Shown here piece after piece: positions 51,953 to 60,898 of a stretch of DNA of 64,000 nucleotides; position 1 is the stretch's first letter, and each line of letters starts with the position of its first letter. Both the position numbers and the translations under genes were made by a program. Location: positions 930,001-994,000 of the forward strand of contig NZ_FNEO01000001.1 of NCBI RefSeq assembly GCF_900100165.1, in the 5' to 3' direction. A model generated the notes under the pieces. The model worked only from the letters and a program-made list of their open reading frames with translations. It ran no database searches and was not told where the DNA came from. Source of the DNA: Flavobacterium glycines. GTDB lineage: Bacteria > Bacteroidota > Bacteroidia > Flavobacteriales > Flavobacteriaceae.

Positions 51953-52189
51953 TTATTTTTTAGCTTCTTCGATGTAAGAAATAGCTTGACCAACAGTAGC
52001 AATGTTTTCAGCTTGATCGTCTGGAATTTGAATGTCAAATTCTTTTTCGAACTCCATAATAAGCTCAACAGTGTCTAATGAGTCAGCTCCTAAATCATTA
52101 GTGAAGCTTGCTTCTGTTACAACTTCGTTTTCGTCAACGCCTAATTTGTCTACGATAATCGCTTTTACTCTTGATGCAATGTCTGACAT
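51953..52189 (-). CDS. acpP: Acyl carrier protein
   Basis: A 78-residue acidic carrier protein. The phosphopantetheine attachment site is Ser37 in [10 protein letters not shown]. It shuttles acyl chains in fatty acid synthesis. It is followed by fabF and rnc on the same strand and has a good minus-strand promoter at 52220-52248. Confidence 0.98.
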   Translation of the reverse strand: MSDIASRVKAIIVDKLGVDENEVVTEASFTNDLGADSLDTVELIMEFEKEFDIQIPDDQAENIATVGQAISYIEEAKK

Positions 52190-52219
52190 AATCTTTAATT
52201 TTAGAATTTAATTTTGTGG

Positions 52220-52248
52220 CAAAAATAAAAAACTTTATTTTAAAACAA
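52220..52248 (-). promoter_or_regulatory. Promoter of acpP-fabF-rnc
   Basis: On the minus strand TTG (52246-52248), an 18-nt spacer and TATTTTTG (52220-52227) fit the Bacteroidota consensus. The start codon is 31 nt downstream. Confidence 0.65.
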
Positions 52249-52365
52249 TCATTAAGTTGATAAATGTGATGTCTAAAATAAAAAATAATTTTGAACAAAG
52301 ACTTCCTGATGCTATTTAATTTCGTTTTTTATTCTTTTTTTTGTGTGACTTAAATGTGATGAATT

Positions 52366-52929
52366 ATGAAAAAAATAGTTGTTTTTGCTTCTGGATCCGG
52401 TACTAATGCTGAGAATATCATTAAATATTTTAAAGGTGGTGCTATTGGAGAAGTGGTAACTGTGTTTACCAATAATGCAAATGCAAAAGTTATTGACAGA
52501 GCTAAAAATAATGCTGTTGCTGTAGAAATTTTTACAAAATCAGAGTTAAATGAAATCGGATTAGTGGAAAAAGTTAATGCTATTCAGCCTGATTTGATTG
52601 TTTTGGCAGGTTTCTTATTGAAATTTCCTGATGAACTAATTGCTTCTTATCCTGATAAAATAGTTAATATACATCCTGCTCTATTGCCTAAATATGGTGG
52701 GAAAGGAATGTACGGGATGCATGTGCATAATGCTGTAGTGGAAAATAAAGAAAAAGAATCCGGTATTACAATTCATTATGTGAATGAGAATTATGATGAA
52801 GGGGCGATAATTTTTCAAAAAAGTGTGGTGGTGTTGTCTACTGATACGCCTGAAGTGGTGGCTGAAAAAATCCATGAATTGGAGCAAAGATATTTTCCGG
52901 CTGTTCTTGCTGATTTGTTAAAAAGCTAA
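52366..52929 (+). CDS. purN: Phosphoribosylglycinamide formyltransferase
   Basis: A 187-residue enzyme of purine synthesis that formylates GAR using 10-formyl-THF. Motifs are FASGSGTNAENI (7-18), the catalytic HPALLPKYGGKGMYG segment near 102-116 and GITIHYVNENYDEG. It is the first of a plus-strand group with rnhA 9 nt later. It is divergent from acpP. Confidence 0.95.
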   Translation: MKKIVVFASGSGTNAENIIKYFKGGAIGEVVTVFTNNANAKVIDRAKNNAVAVEIFTKSELNEIGLVEKVNAIQPDLIVLAGFLLKFPDELIASYPDKIVNIHPALLPKYGGKGMYGMHVHNAVVENKEKESGITIHYVNENYDEGAIIFQKSVVVLSTDTPEVVAEKIHELEQRYFPAVLADLLKS

Positions 52930-52938
52930 ATTGTTAAT

Positions 52939-53409
52939 TTGAGTTATCAAGTACATATATATACTGATGGAGCTGCCAAGGGGAATCCCGGTCCCGGAGG
53001 TTATGGGGTGGTTATGGAGTTGGTAGGGACTGCCCATCGAAAGGAGTTTTATGAAGGTTTCCGTTATACAACTAATAATCGTATGGAATTGCTGGCGGTT
53101 ATTGTGGGGCTTGAAAAATTAAAAAATCCCAATATGAGTGTTTTGGTAGTTTCGGATTCTAAGTATGTGGTGGATTCGGTTGTAAAGAAATGGGTTTTTG
53201 GTTGGGAGAAAAAAGCTTTTGCAGGGAGAAAAAATGCCGATTTATGGAAGCGATTTTTGATAGTTTACCGAAAGCATCAGGTTGATTTTAAATGGATAAA
53301 AGGGCATAATAATCATCCTCAAAATGAGCGTTGTGATGCATTGGCTGTCTTTGCATCTAGTCAAAAGATATTGTCTGTTGATGCTTTTTATGAGGAAGCA
53401 GGAGAGTGA
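52939..53409 (+). CDS. rnhA: Ribonuclease HI
   Basis: A 156-residue nuclease cleaving RNA in RNA:DNA hybrids, using a TTG start (MSYQVHIYTDGAAKGNPGPGG; Asp10). The other acidic residues are in RMELLAVI, VSDSKYVVDSV and the C-terminal NERCDALA, completing the DEDD-type site. It is 9 nt after purN. Confidence 0.94.
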   Translation: MSYQVHIYTDGAAKGNPGPGGYGVVMELVGTAHRKEFYEGFRYTTNNRMELLAVIVGLEKLKNPNMSVLVVSDSKYVVDSVVKKWVFGWEKKAFAGRKNADLWKRFLIVYRKHQVDFKWIKGHNNHPQNERCDALAVFASSQKILSVDAFYEEAGE

Positions 53410-53437
53410 GTTGATTTAGTTTTCGTAAATTCACTTT

Positions 53438-54040
53438 ATGGCTAAAATTATTCTCATATTGTTTCTTTTGTTTTTAGGTTTTGTTTTTCCGCAAAAATCC
53501 TGGGATTTAACGTTGAACAAAGATGGGATTAAGGTTTATACCCGAAAAATGGATTCTGTTGCCATAAAAGAATATAAAGTAACAATGCAGGTTAATGTTC
53601 CAATTGATACAGTGCTAAAAAAAGTTTTGGATATAAAAAAGTTGAAGTATTGGAGTTACAGAATAGCTGAATCGGATTTGGTAAAAAAAATTAATGATTC
53701 GACTTGGATTTTTTATATTCATAATGATGTGGAGTGGCCTGTAAAAGACCGTGATCATGTTTCAAAAGTTCAGCTTCAAAAAAGGAATGAGGTTTATAAA
53801 GTCTTGCTTACGCCTTATAATAATTTTGTGAGGGAGAAAAAAGATATTGTCAGAATAACAAAGTTTAGAGGTCTCTGGACTTTAAAAAAAATAGATTCGG
53901 GTCGAACTCAGGTTACTCAACAGTTATACGGTGATCCTGAATTAAATATTCCTCCTTTTTTTATTAATATGATGATAGCTAAAGCTCCCTTCTATACTTT
54001 TAAAAATATGAAGAGTCAGTTAGAGTCAAAAGCCAAATGA
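53438..54040 (+). CDS. START-like lipid-binding domain protein
   Basis: A 200-residue protein with a signal peptide (about 1-18) and a START/SRPBCC domain (KDGIKVYTRKMDSVAIKEYK, then WIFYIHNDVEWPVKDRDHV and the C-terminal helix INMMIAKAPFYTFKNMKSQL). START domains bind hydrophobic ligands in a cavity. It is 28 nt after rnhA and probably in the same unit; the ligand is unknown. Confidence 0.82.
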   Translation: MAKIILILFLLFLGFVFPQKSWDLTLNKDGIKVYTRKMDSVAIKEYKVTMQVNVPIDTVLKKVLDIKKLKYWSYRIAESDLVKKINDSTWIFYIHNDVEWPVKDRDHVSKVQLQKRNEVYKVLLTPYNNFVREKKDIVRITKFRGLWTLKKIDSGRTQVTQQLYGDPELNIPPFFINMMIAKAPFYTFKNMKSQLESKAK

Positions 54041-54057
54041 TAAACTGGTCTTAAAAC

Positions 54058-54089
54058 TTTGCAACTTTGCAACATATAAATTATCTTTG
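54058..54089 (+). promoter_or_regulatory. Promoter of the PfkB-family gene
   Basis: TTTG (54058-54061), a 20-nt spacer and TATCTTTG (54082-54089), one of the best matches in the window. The start codon is 24 nt downstream. Confidence 0.7.
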
Positions 54090-54113
54090 CACCTTTAATT
54101 TGAAATTCATAAA

Positions 54114-55037
54114 ATGAATAAATTATTGATTGTTGGAACAGTCGCTTTCGACGCAATTGAAACCCCATTCGGGAAAACCGACAAAATTTTAGGTGGAGCT
54201 GGAACTTATATTGGTCTTTCTGCGGCTTTCTTCAAATTACAATCAGCTATAGTCTCAGTAGTAGGAGACGATTTTCCTCAAGAATATATTGATTTATTGA
54301 CTGACAGAAATATTGATGTTTCCGGACTTGAAGTTGTAAAAGGAGGGAAAACCTTTTTTTGGAGCGGTCGTTATCACAATGACTTGAATTCAAGAGATAC
54401 TTTAGATACACAGTTAAATGTTTTGGCTGATTTTGAGCCAAAAGTCCCTGAAAATTTTAAAAATGCCGATGTGGTGATGCTTGGAAATCTGCATCCGTTA
54501 GTGCAAAGCGGTGTTTTAGATCAGTTAGAAAGTAAGCCAAAATTAGTAGTTTTAGATACAATGAATTTTTGGATGGATTGTGCTTTGCCTGAATTATTAG
54601 ATGTAATTAAACGAGTAGATGTAATTACGGTTAATGATGAGGAGGCAAGACAGCTTTCGGGAGAATATTCATTGGTTAAGGCAGCTGCAAAAATTCAGGC
54701 AATGGGACCTGAATATGTGGTGATTAAAAAAGGAGAGCATGGCGCTTTATTGTTCCATGGAAACAATGTGTTTTTTGCACCGGCATTACCATTAGAAGAA
54801 GTTTTTGATCCAACAGGAGCAGGAGATACTTTTGCAGGAGGTTTTGCAGGATTTATTACTCAAAGTGAGAATGTTTCATTCGAAAACATGAAAAATGCAA
54901 TTATTTATGGTTCAAATTTAGCTTCTTTTTGCGTAGAAAAGTTTGGAACGGAACGAATGGTTGATTTAAAGAAAGAAGAGGTTGTGTCTCGATTAAAGCA
55001 ATTTAAATCATTAACACAATTTGATATAGAATTATAA
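54114..55037 (+). CDS. PfkB family carbohydrate/nucleoside kinase
   Basis: A 307-residue ribokinase-family enzyme. It has an N-terminal glycine motif LGGAGTYIGLSAAFFKL (near 27-43) and the catalytic C-terminal motif DPTGAGDTFAGGFAG (near 228-242), where the Asp is the base. Substrate cannot be read from the sequence; proximity to a PurF-like gene hints at a nucleoside or ribose substrate. It has its own promoter and terminator. Confidence 0.88.
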   Translation: MNKLLIVGTVAFDAIETPFGKTDKILGGAGTYIGLSAAFFKLQSAIVSVVGDDFPQEYIDLLTDRNIDVSGLEVVKGGKTFFWSGRYHNDLNSRDTLDTQLNVLADFEPKVPENFKNADVVMLGNLHPLVQSGVLDQLESKPKLVVLDTMNFWMDCALPELLDVIKRVDVITVNDEEARQLSGEYSLVKAAAKIQAMGPEYVVIKKGEHGALLFHGNNVFFAPALPLEEVFDPTGAGDTFAGGFAGFITQSENVSFENMKNAIIYGSNLASFCVEKFGTERMVDLKKEEVVSRLKQFKSLTQFDIEL

Positions 55038-55043
55038 TGCTTT

Positions 55044-55068
55044 AAAGCCTCGGAAACGGGGCTTTTTT
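55044..55068 (+). terminator. Terminator of the PfkB-family gene
   Basis: AAGCCTC pairs with GGGGCTT (one G:U) around GGAAAC, followed by a T run. Confidence 0.82.
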
Positions 55069-55223
55069 CGTTCAATATCTAAAAAACTTATAGGATTTAT
55101 TAATTTAGATTAACGGATAAAGAGGCGAAAAATATAGAATTTTGTAATTCTAAAAATAATAAAGTAATCTTTAGAAATAAAGTTTCATAAAATAGAATAA
55201 CACAACACACAAATACAACTACG

Positions 55224-57122
55224 ATGAGCGATGCTTTAAAACATGAATGTGGAATAGCTTTAGTTAGATTATTGAAACCGCTTGAATTTTACAAAGAGAA
55301 GTACGGTTCTGCCTTTTATGGGATACAAAAAATGTATCTGATGATGGAGAAACAGCACAATCGCGGACAAGATGGAGCTGGTTTTGCTAGTATCAAATTG
55401 GATGTGGAACCGGGGGAAAGATATATCAGCAGAGTTCGTTCTAATCAGTCCCAGCCAATTCAGGATGTATTTTCTCAGATTAATGAAAGAATTAACGAGG
55501 AAATGATTAATAATCCCGAATATGCTGATGATGTTGCGGCGCAAAAAAAGAATATTCCTTATGTCGGGGAATTGTTCTTAGGACACGTGCGTTATGGGAC
55601 TTTTGGTAAAAATAGTATTGAAAGTGTGCATCCGTTTTTGAGACAAAGTAACTGGATGCATCGTAATCTTATTTTGGCTGGAAACTTTAATATGACTAAT
55701 GTTAAGGAGCTTTTTCAAAATTTAGTTGAGTTGGGTCAGCATCCAAAAGAAATGGCTGATACAGTTACTGTAATGGAAAAAATTGGTCACTTTTTGGATA
55801 AAGAAGTAATGCAGTTGTATCAGGATTGTAAAGCTGAAGGTTATTCGAAACAAGAAGCTTCGCCAGTAATTGCAGAACGATTGGATGTGGCTAAAATTTT
55901 AGCTCGTTCAGCTAAAAATTTAGATGGAGGATATGCTATGGCTGGTTTATTAGGTCATGGAGATGCATTTGTGTTTAGAGATCCTGCAGGTATTCGTCCT
56001 GCTTATTTTTATCAGGATGATGAAATTGTAGTAGTTGCGTCAGAAAGACCGGTTATTCAAACTGTTTTCAATGTGCCATTTGATAAAGTAAAAGAAATTG
56101 ATCCGGGAAGTGCTTTGATTATTAAGAAAAACGGAGCGGTTTCAATGAAAGAAATTTTGACTCCAACGGTTAAAAAAGCATGTTCTTTTGAACGTATTTA
56201 TTTCTCCAGAGGTAGTGATGCTGAGATTTATCAGGAAAGAAAAGATTTAGGAAAATTGATTTTGCCTGCTGTTTTAAATGCTATTGATCAGGATACTGAT
56301 AATACGGTCTTTTCATATATTCCTAACACCGCAGAAACTTCTTTCTTTGGATTGGTTGAAGCAGCTCAGGATTTTCTGAATCAAAGAAAAAATAATTACA
56401 TCTTAGAAAACAGAAATATTTTAACAGCAGAAACTTTAAAAGAGTTATTAGAGGTTAAAATTCGAACTGAAAAAGTAGCTATCAAAGATGCGAAGCTGAG
56501 AACATTTATTACTGCCGATGATAGTCGTGATGATTTAGTAGCTCACGTATATGATGTTACTTATGGTGTGATTAAACCAGAGGATAATCTTGTGATTATT
56601 GATGATAGTATTGTTAGAGGAACGACTCTGAAAAAGAGTATTATCAAAATGATGGATCGTTTAAATCCAAAACGTATTGTGATTGTTTCTTCGGCGCCTC
56701 AAATTCGTTATCCGGATTGTTATGGAATCGATATGGCTAAGTTAGAAGGTTTAGTTGCTTTTAGAGCTGCTCTGGAGCTTTTAAAAGAAAGAAATTTATA
56801 TCATATCGTTGATGAGGTTTATGCGAAATGTAAAGCGCAAGAAGACTTCAAAGATGTAGATGTGGTAAATTATGTAACTGCTATTTATGAACCATTCACA
56901 GATCAGGAGATTTCAGATAAAATCGCTGAGATGTTGAGTTCTTCTGAAATAAAAGCAGAAGTAAAAATTATTTTCCAAACAGTAGAGGATTTGCATGTAG
57001 CCTGTCCTAAAAATTTAGGGGATTGGTATTTTACAGGAGATTATCCTACGCCTGGCGGAAACAGGGTAGTGAATCGTGCTTTCATGAATTTTTATGAAGG
57101 TAAAGATGCAAGAGCTTATTAA
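55224..57122 (+). CDS. Amidophosphoribosyltransferase-like protein (PurF family)
   Basis: A 632-residue protein with an N-terminal Ntn glutaminase domain; the presumptive nucleophile Cys9 is in MSDALKHECGI, so eight residues would be removed. The central PRPP loop VIIDDSIVRGTTLKKSI is near 452-468. It is longer than canonical PurF (about 500) and resembles the second, long PurF-like form of Bacteroidota. Role in purine synthesis is plausible, but a separate canonical purF may exist elsewhere in the genome. Confidence 0.85.
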   Translation: MSDALKHECGIALVRLLKPLEFYKEKYGSAFYGIQKMYLMMEKQHNRGQDGAGFASIKLDVEPGERYISRVRSNQSQPIQDVFSQINERINEEMINNPEYADDVAAQKKNIPYVGELFLGHVRYGTFGKNSIESVHPFLRQSNWMHRNLILAGNFNMTNVKELFQNLVELGQHPKEMADTVTVMEKIGHFLDKEVMQLYQDCKAEGYSKQEASPVIAERLDVAKILARSAKNLDGGYAMAGLLGHGDAFVFRDPAGIRPAYFYQDDEIVVVASERPVIQTVFNVPFDKVKEIDPGSALIIKKNGAVSMKEILTPTVKKACSFERIYFSRGSDAEIYQERKDLGKLILPAVLNAIDQDTDNTVFSYIPNTAETSFFGLVEAAQDFLNQRKNNYILENRNILTAETLKELLEVKIRTEKVAIKDAKLRTFITADDSRDDLVAHVYDVTYGVIKPEDNLVIIDDSIVRGTTLKKSIIKMMDRLNPKRIVIVSSAPQIRYPDCYGIDMAKLEGLVAFRAALELLKERNLYHIVDEVYAKCKAQEDFKDVDVVNYVTAIYEPFTDQEISDKIAEMLSSSEIKAEVKIIFQTVEDLHVACPKNLGDWYFTGDYPTPGGNRVVNRAFMNFYEGKDARAY

Positions 57123-57171
57123 AAGGTAAATTGAGTTATTTATCGGTTTTTTAGGTTGTTTGTCTTGAATA

Positions 57172-57203
57172 TTTGTTAATCAATTATATCTGAGATACAT
57201 TTG
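57172..57203 (+). promoter_or_regulatory. Promoter with no ORF downstream
   Basis: TTTG (57172-57175), a 20-nt spacer and TACATTTG (57196-57203), a full -33/-7 match, sit 50 nt past the PurF-like gene. Transcription would begin near 57208. Confidence 0.65.
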
Positions 57204-57207
57204 ACAT

Positions 57208-57278
57208 ACCATAATATTAGTAGGTTAAGTTTATGGTAGATTTGGGGCAAAAAAGGTGGAAGCAATTCCACCTTTTTT
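57208..57278 (+). ncRNA. Candidate small RNA of about 70 nt
   Basis: Between the promoter and the terminator at 57250-57278 is a short ORF-free RNA. Its 5' end would form an 8-bp stem (TACCATAA 57207-57214 with TTATGGTA 57231-57238, 16-nt loop), followed by GATTTGGGG and the terminator stem. Read-through would continue to a second terminator at 57319-57357 (about 150 nt). No RNA family recognised. Confidence 0.5.
57250..57278 (+). terminator. Intrinsic terminator 1 after the PurF-like gene
   Basis: AAAAAGGTGGAA (57250-57261) pairs with TTCCACCTTTTT (57266-57277) around GCAA. T-rich end. Confidence 0.92.
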
Positions 57279-57318
57279 ATTGGAATAAATTCAGCAAAAA
57301 GAAAATAAAATAAAGAGG

Positions 57319-57357
57319 AAAGACGAGCAAATTATCTTATTTGGCTCGTCTTTTTTT
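57319..57357 (+). terminator. Intrinsic terminator 2
   Basis: AAAGACGAGC (57319-57328) pairs with GCTCGTCTTT (57344-57353), followed by more T residues. It is the second plus-strand terminator within 100 bp. Confidence 0.9.
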
Positions 57358-57406
57358 ATTAGAATAAAGCTTTAAAATATAAAATTAACTTTGGAGTAAG
57401 AACAAA

Positions 57407-57446
57407 AAAATAGACAAACCAACTTTTCAGTCAATTTGTCTATTTT
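57407..57446 (-). terminator. Intrinsic terminator of the superoxide dismutase gene
   Basis: AAAATAGACAAA (57407-57418) and TTTGTCTATTTT (57435-57446) are a perfect 12-bp pair. On the minus strand it is followed by a run of T, 33 nt past the stop. Confidence 0.88.
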
Positions 57447-57478
57447 CTATAGTCTTTACTCTATTTTCTTATAGAAGA

Positions 57479-58087
57479 TTATTTTTCTAAAGCATATCTT
57501 TTAGCTACTTCAGTCCAGTTGATTACATTGAAGAAAGCTTCGATATAATCTGGTCTTCTGTTTTGGTAGTTTAAGTAGTAAGCGTGTTCCCAAACGTCCA
57601 TTCCTAAGATTGGAGTTCCGCCGCATCCAATACCTGGCATTAATGGGTTGTCTTGGTTTGGAGTACCACAAATGTCTAGTTTACCTCCTTTTTGAACGCA
57701 TAACCAAGCCCATCCTGAACCAAATTGTGTTGCACCGGCTTTGCTGAATTTAGCTTTGAATTCTTCAAATGAACCAAAAGCATCTTCAATAGCTGCTAAT
57801 AAATCACCTGTAGGTTGTCCTCCTCCATTTGGAGTCATAACAGTCCAGAAAAGATTGTGATTGTAAAATCCTCCACCATTGTTACGAACGGCAGCATTAG
57901 ACATATCAAGGTTGATTAATATGTTTTCGATTGTTTTACCTTCCATATCAGTGCCGGCAATAGCAGCGTTAAGGTTGGTAGTGTAAGCATTGTGATGTTT
58001 TGTGTGGTGAATTTCCATCGTACGGGCATCAATATGTGGTTCTAGTGCGTCATACGCATAAGGTAATTGAGGTAATTCAAAAGCCAT
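57479..58087 (-). CDS. sodB: Superoxide dismutase (Fe/Mn type)
   Basis: A 202-residue enzyme starting [15 protein letters not shown]; an upstream in-frame ATG at 58126 is rejected because the -7 box falls at 58124-58131. Metal ligands: His in [12 protein letters not shown], His in [11 protein letters not shown], and Asp and His in [20 protein letters not shown] is also present. Fe versus Mn specificity cannot be decided here. It is monocistronic. Confidence 0.94.
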   Translation of the reverse strand: MAFELPQLPYAYDALEPHIDARTMEIHHTKHHNAYTTNLNAAIAGTDMEGKTIENILINLDMSNAAVRNNGGGFYNHNLFWTVMTPNGGGQPTGDLLAAIEDAFGSFEEFKAKFSKAGATQFGSGWAWLCVQKGGKLDICGTPNQDNPLMPGIGCGGTPILGMDVWEHAYYLNYQNRRPDYIEAFFNVINWTEVAKRYALEK

Positions 58088-58123
58088 GATATTTTTATTT
58101 AAAGATTTATAAAATAATTTATC

Positions 58124-58131
58124 CAAAATTA
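58124..58131 (-). promoter_or_regulatory. -7 box for sodB
   Basis: The minus strand reads TAATTTTG, 36 nt before the chosen start at 58087. No clear TTG is seen at -33. Confidence 0.45.
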
Positions 58132-58208
58132 AACATTTAAGTTTGGAATTGGAAATACTTACTCGTTAAATAAATTAAATAATATGGTTTTTTGTTATTT
58201 TTATTCTT

Positions 58209-58892
58209 TTAAGATTGAGCCATTGCTATACATATAATACTAATTTTTGCTCCCGGGATTTTTAATAAGGCACGTCCGCAGGCTTCAAGTGTAGCGCCTG
58301 TTGTAATTACATCGTCAATAATTACAAAGTGTTTATTGTGGTCTTTTTCGGTGAAATGAACATCAAAAATAGTTTCAATTCCTTCTGTTCTGCCTAATAG
58401 GTTTTTTTTAGATTGGGTTTTTGAATATACTTTTCGGAACAGAATTGTTTCATTATAATTGAGTTCCAGTTTTTCAGCAAGTGATTTTCCAAAAGTAGTC
58501 ACCTGGTTATAACCTCTTTCTCTGTATTTTTTAGGATGTAACGGAACGGGAATGATTTCATCGGTTTTTAGAGAGGAAATGATTTCTTTTAAATCTTCGG
58601 TGTACCATTCGCCTAAAAGTGTTCCTACTTCTTCATGACCTTTGTATTTTAAATTGTGAATCAGTTTTTGAACAATCCCCTTTTTGTGAAAATAGAGAAA
58701 GGCTGAAGCATGTTCGACAGGAATTCGGCCGTAAAATTTCCTGAAAGCTTCGTTTTCTATTGATAAATGATGATTGGTAAGTGGGATATTGTGCCGGCAA
58801 ATGCTGCAAATTACTTTTTCATTTGTAAGCAAAAGAGCATCACAACCAGAACAGCTTTTGGGAAAGAATAGATTAATGATGCTTTGAAACAT
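58209..58892 (-). CDS. ComF family protein
   Basis: A 227-residue protein. An N-terminal zinc-ribbon-like cluster (CSGCDALLLTNEKVICSIC) is followed by a phosphoribosyltransferase domain with the PRPP loop VIIDDVITTGATLEACGRALL near 192-212. ComF is needed for late steps of DNA uptake in transformable bacteria, but orphan homologues are common. No other competence gene is seen in this window. Confidence 0.9.
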   Translation of the reverse strand: MFQSIINLFFPKSCSGCDALLLTNEKVICSICRHNIPLTNHHLSIENEAFRKFYGRIPVEHASAFLYFHKKGIVQKLIHNLKYKGHEEVGTLLGEWYTEDLKEIISSLKTDEIIPVPLHPKKYRERGYNQVTTFGKSLAEKLELNYNETILFRKVYSKTQSKKNLLGRTEGIETIFDVHFTEKDHNKHFVIIDDVITTGATLEACGRALLKIPGAKISIICIAMAQS

Positions 58893-58973
58893 ATAAAGCG
58901 ATTTTTATTCTAAAAATATAAAAATCAATGCTTCAAACTTTAATTTTTTTCTTTTTTTTAAATTCACTTTTTA

Positions 58974-58981
58974 TATTTTTG
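58974..58981 (+). promoter_or_regulatory. -7 box TATTTTTG almost at the glyS start
   Basis: TATTTTTG ends 7 nt before the glyS ATG at 58989. The predicted transcription start would be at or within a few nt of the ATG, implying a leaderless or near-leaderless mRNA. A clear -33 TTG is not visible. Confidence 0.5.
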
Positions 58982-58988
58982 CACCACT

Positions 58989-60530
58989 ATGGCAAAACAA
59001 GAAGATATTTTTAAGAATGTAGTTTCGCATGCAAAAGAGTACGGATTTATTTTTCCGTCAAGCGAAGTTTACGATGGTTTAAGTGCAGTTTATGATTATG
59101 CACAAAACGGAGTTGAGTTAAAAAAGAACATCCGCGAATATTGGTGGAAAGCAATGGTTCAGATGAACGACAATATTGTAGGTCTTGATGCCGCAATATT
59201 AATGCACCCAACTACCTGGAAAGCTTCAGGACACGTAGATGCTTTTAACGATCCATTAATTGATAATAAAGATTCGAAAAAACGATATAGAGCCGATGTT
59301 TTAATTGAAGATTATGCTGAAAAGCTAAATCAAAAAGCAATTAAAGAAATCGAGAAAGCAAGAGTTCGTTTTGGAGATGCTTTCAACGAGGCTGAATTTG
59401 TTGCTACAAATGCCAGAGTAGTTGAATATAAAGCTAAAGAAAGAGAAATTCTGGAAAGAATGGCTCGTTCTTTAGGAAATGATGATTTGGCTGACGTAAA
59501 AGCGTTAATCGAAGAATTGGAAATTGCCTGTCCTGAATCAGGTTCCAGAAACTGGACTGAAGTAAAACAATTCAATTTGATGTTTGGTACTAAATTAGGT
59601 GCTTCTGCTGATTCGGCTATGGATTTGTATTTGCGTCCGGAGACAGCTCAGGGGATTTTTGTAAACTTTTTGAATGTTCAAAAATCGGGAAGAATGAAAG
59701 TTCCTTTTGGAATTGCTCAAACGGGTAAAGCGTTTAGAAATGAGATTGTTGCAAGACAATTTATTTTCCGTATGCGTGAATTTGAACAAATGGAAATGCA
59801 GTTTTTTGTACGTCCGGGAGAAGAAATGAAGCATTATGAATTTTGGAAAGAAGCGCGTTTAAAATGGCATTTGTCTTTAGGTTTAGGAAGAGAAAATTAC
59901 CGTTTTCACGACCATGAAAAATTAGCGCACTACGCCAATGCTGCAGCGGATATTGAATTTAATTTTCCTTTTGGTTTTAAAGAATTAGAAGGAATCCACT
60001 CGCGTACCGATTTTGATTTAAAAGCGCACGAACAATATTCGGGAAGAAAATTACAGTATTTTGATCCTGAACTGAATGAAAACTACGTTCCTTATGTGGT
60101 GGAGACTTCTGTTGGATTAGATAGGATGTTCCTGGCGGTTTTTGCTACTTCTTTAAAAGAAGAAACTTTAGAAGATGGTTCTACAAGAACAGTATTAAAA
60201 TTACCTGCGGTTTTGGCTCCAACAAAAGCAGCTGTGTTGCCATTGGTTAAAAAAGACGGATTGCCGGAAATTGCACATCAAATTATTGCTGATTTAAAAT
60301 GGGATTTTAATGTAGCTTATGATGAGAAAGATGCTGTGGGACGTCGTTACAGAAGACAAGATGCGTTAGGAACTCCTTTCTGTATTACAGTTGATCATCA
60401 GACAATTGAAGATCAAACAGTAACTATTCGTCATAGAGATACAATGAAACAAGATCGTGTTAAAATTTCTGAATTGAAAGAAATTATCGAAAACGAAGTT
60501 TCAATGAAAAATTGGCTAATGAAAATGTAA
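58989..60530 (+). CDS. glyS: Glycine--tRNA ligase (alpha2 type)
   Basis: A 513-residue class II synthetase of the dimeric type, not the alpha/beta heterotetramer. Motifs: the LMFGTKLG region, LRPETAQGIFVNF (motif 2 side), RNEIVARQFIFRMREFEQMEMQFF and TSVGLDRMFLAVFA (motif 3). The C-terminal anticodon domain is complete. A terminator follows at 60561-60590. Confidence 0.97.
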   Translation: MAKQEDIFKNVVSHAKEYGFIFPSSEVYDGLSAVYDYAQNGVELKKNIREYWWKAMVQMNDNIVGLDAAILMHPTTWKASGHVDAFNDPLIDNKDSKKRYRADVLIEDYAEKLNQKAIKEIEKARVRFGDAFNEAEFVATNARVVEYKAKEREILERMARSLGNDDLADVKALIEELEIACPESGSRNWTEVKQFNLMFGTKLGASADSAMDLYLRPETAQGIFVNFLNVQKSGRMKVPFGIAQTGKAFRNEIVARQFIFRMREFEQMEMQFFVRPGEEMKHYEFWKEARLKWHLSLGLGRENYRFHDHEKLAHYANAAADIEFNFPFGFKELEGIHSRTDFDLKAHEQYSGRKLQYFDPELNENYVPYVVETSVGLDRMFLAVFATSLKEETLEDGSTRTVLKLPAVLAPTKAAVLPLVKKDGLPEIAHQIIADLKWDFNVAYDEKDAVGRRYRRQDALGTPFCITVDHQTIEDQTVTIRHRDTMKQDRVKISELKEIIENEVSMKNWLMKM

Positions 60531-60560
60531 AGCATAATTTTCTACATAGTTTTGTAGTAG

Positions 60561-60590
60561 AAGCTCTCCTTTTGGAGGGCTTTTTTTTTG
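60561..60590 (+). terminator. Intrinsic terminator of glyS
   Basis: AAGCTCTCC (60561-60569) pairs with GGAGGGCTT with one G:U, followed by nine T residues. Confidence 0.9.
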
Positions 60591-60898
60591 TTTTAGACCG
60601 GTTTTTCTTGAAATAAATGTAGAATTTTGAAGATTAAAATTGGTTAACTGTGTTCTTGGTCGGATTTATTTGCTCTTTATCAACAAGGATGCACACTTTA
60701 TCGATTTCTACGAGGAATTAATCTAAAAAATAAGTTAAATGTTTATTTTTAGCTAGTTGAAAAGTTGTTTTTTTAAGCTTAAAATGACTTTTTGATTTAG
60801 TTCCCAAAACTACTATAATATATTATTTAACTAGAGTTGAAGTTGCAATCTGCTCCTGCTGATGTTGTGCAAACTAATTATATTAGGGTGTACCGCAA
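60591..60898. other. 308-bp AT-rich spacer before the LytTR gene
   Basis: The region from the glyS terminator to the LytTR start contains no ORF. I see a TATTTTTA near-match -7 at 60742-60749 and a small AAGCTT-centred palindrome at about 60770-60783. No strong hairpin or operator copy like that at 61921 is seen. Confidence 0.5.

Noticed and set aside
57479..58126. Longer start for the superoxide dismutase at 58126
   Set aside because: The -7 promoter box overlaps 58124-58131, and known SODs begin near [10 protein letters not shown], so 58087 is preferred.
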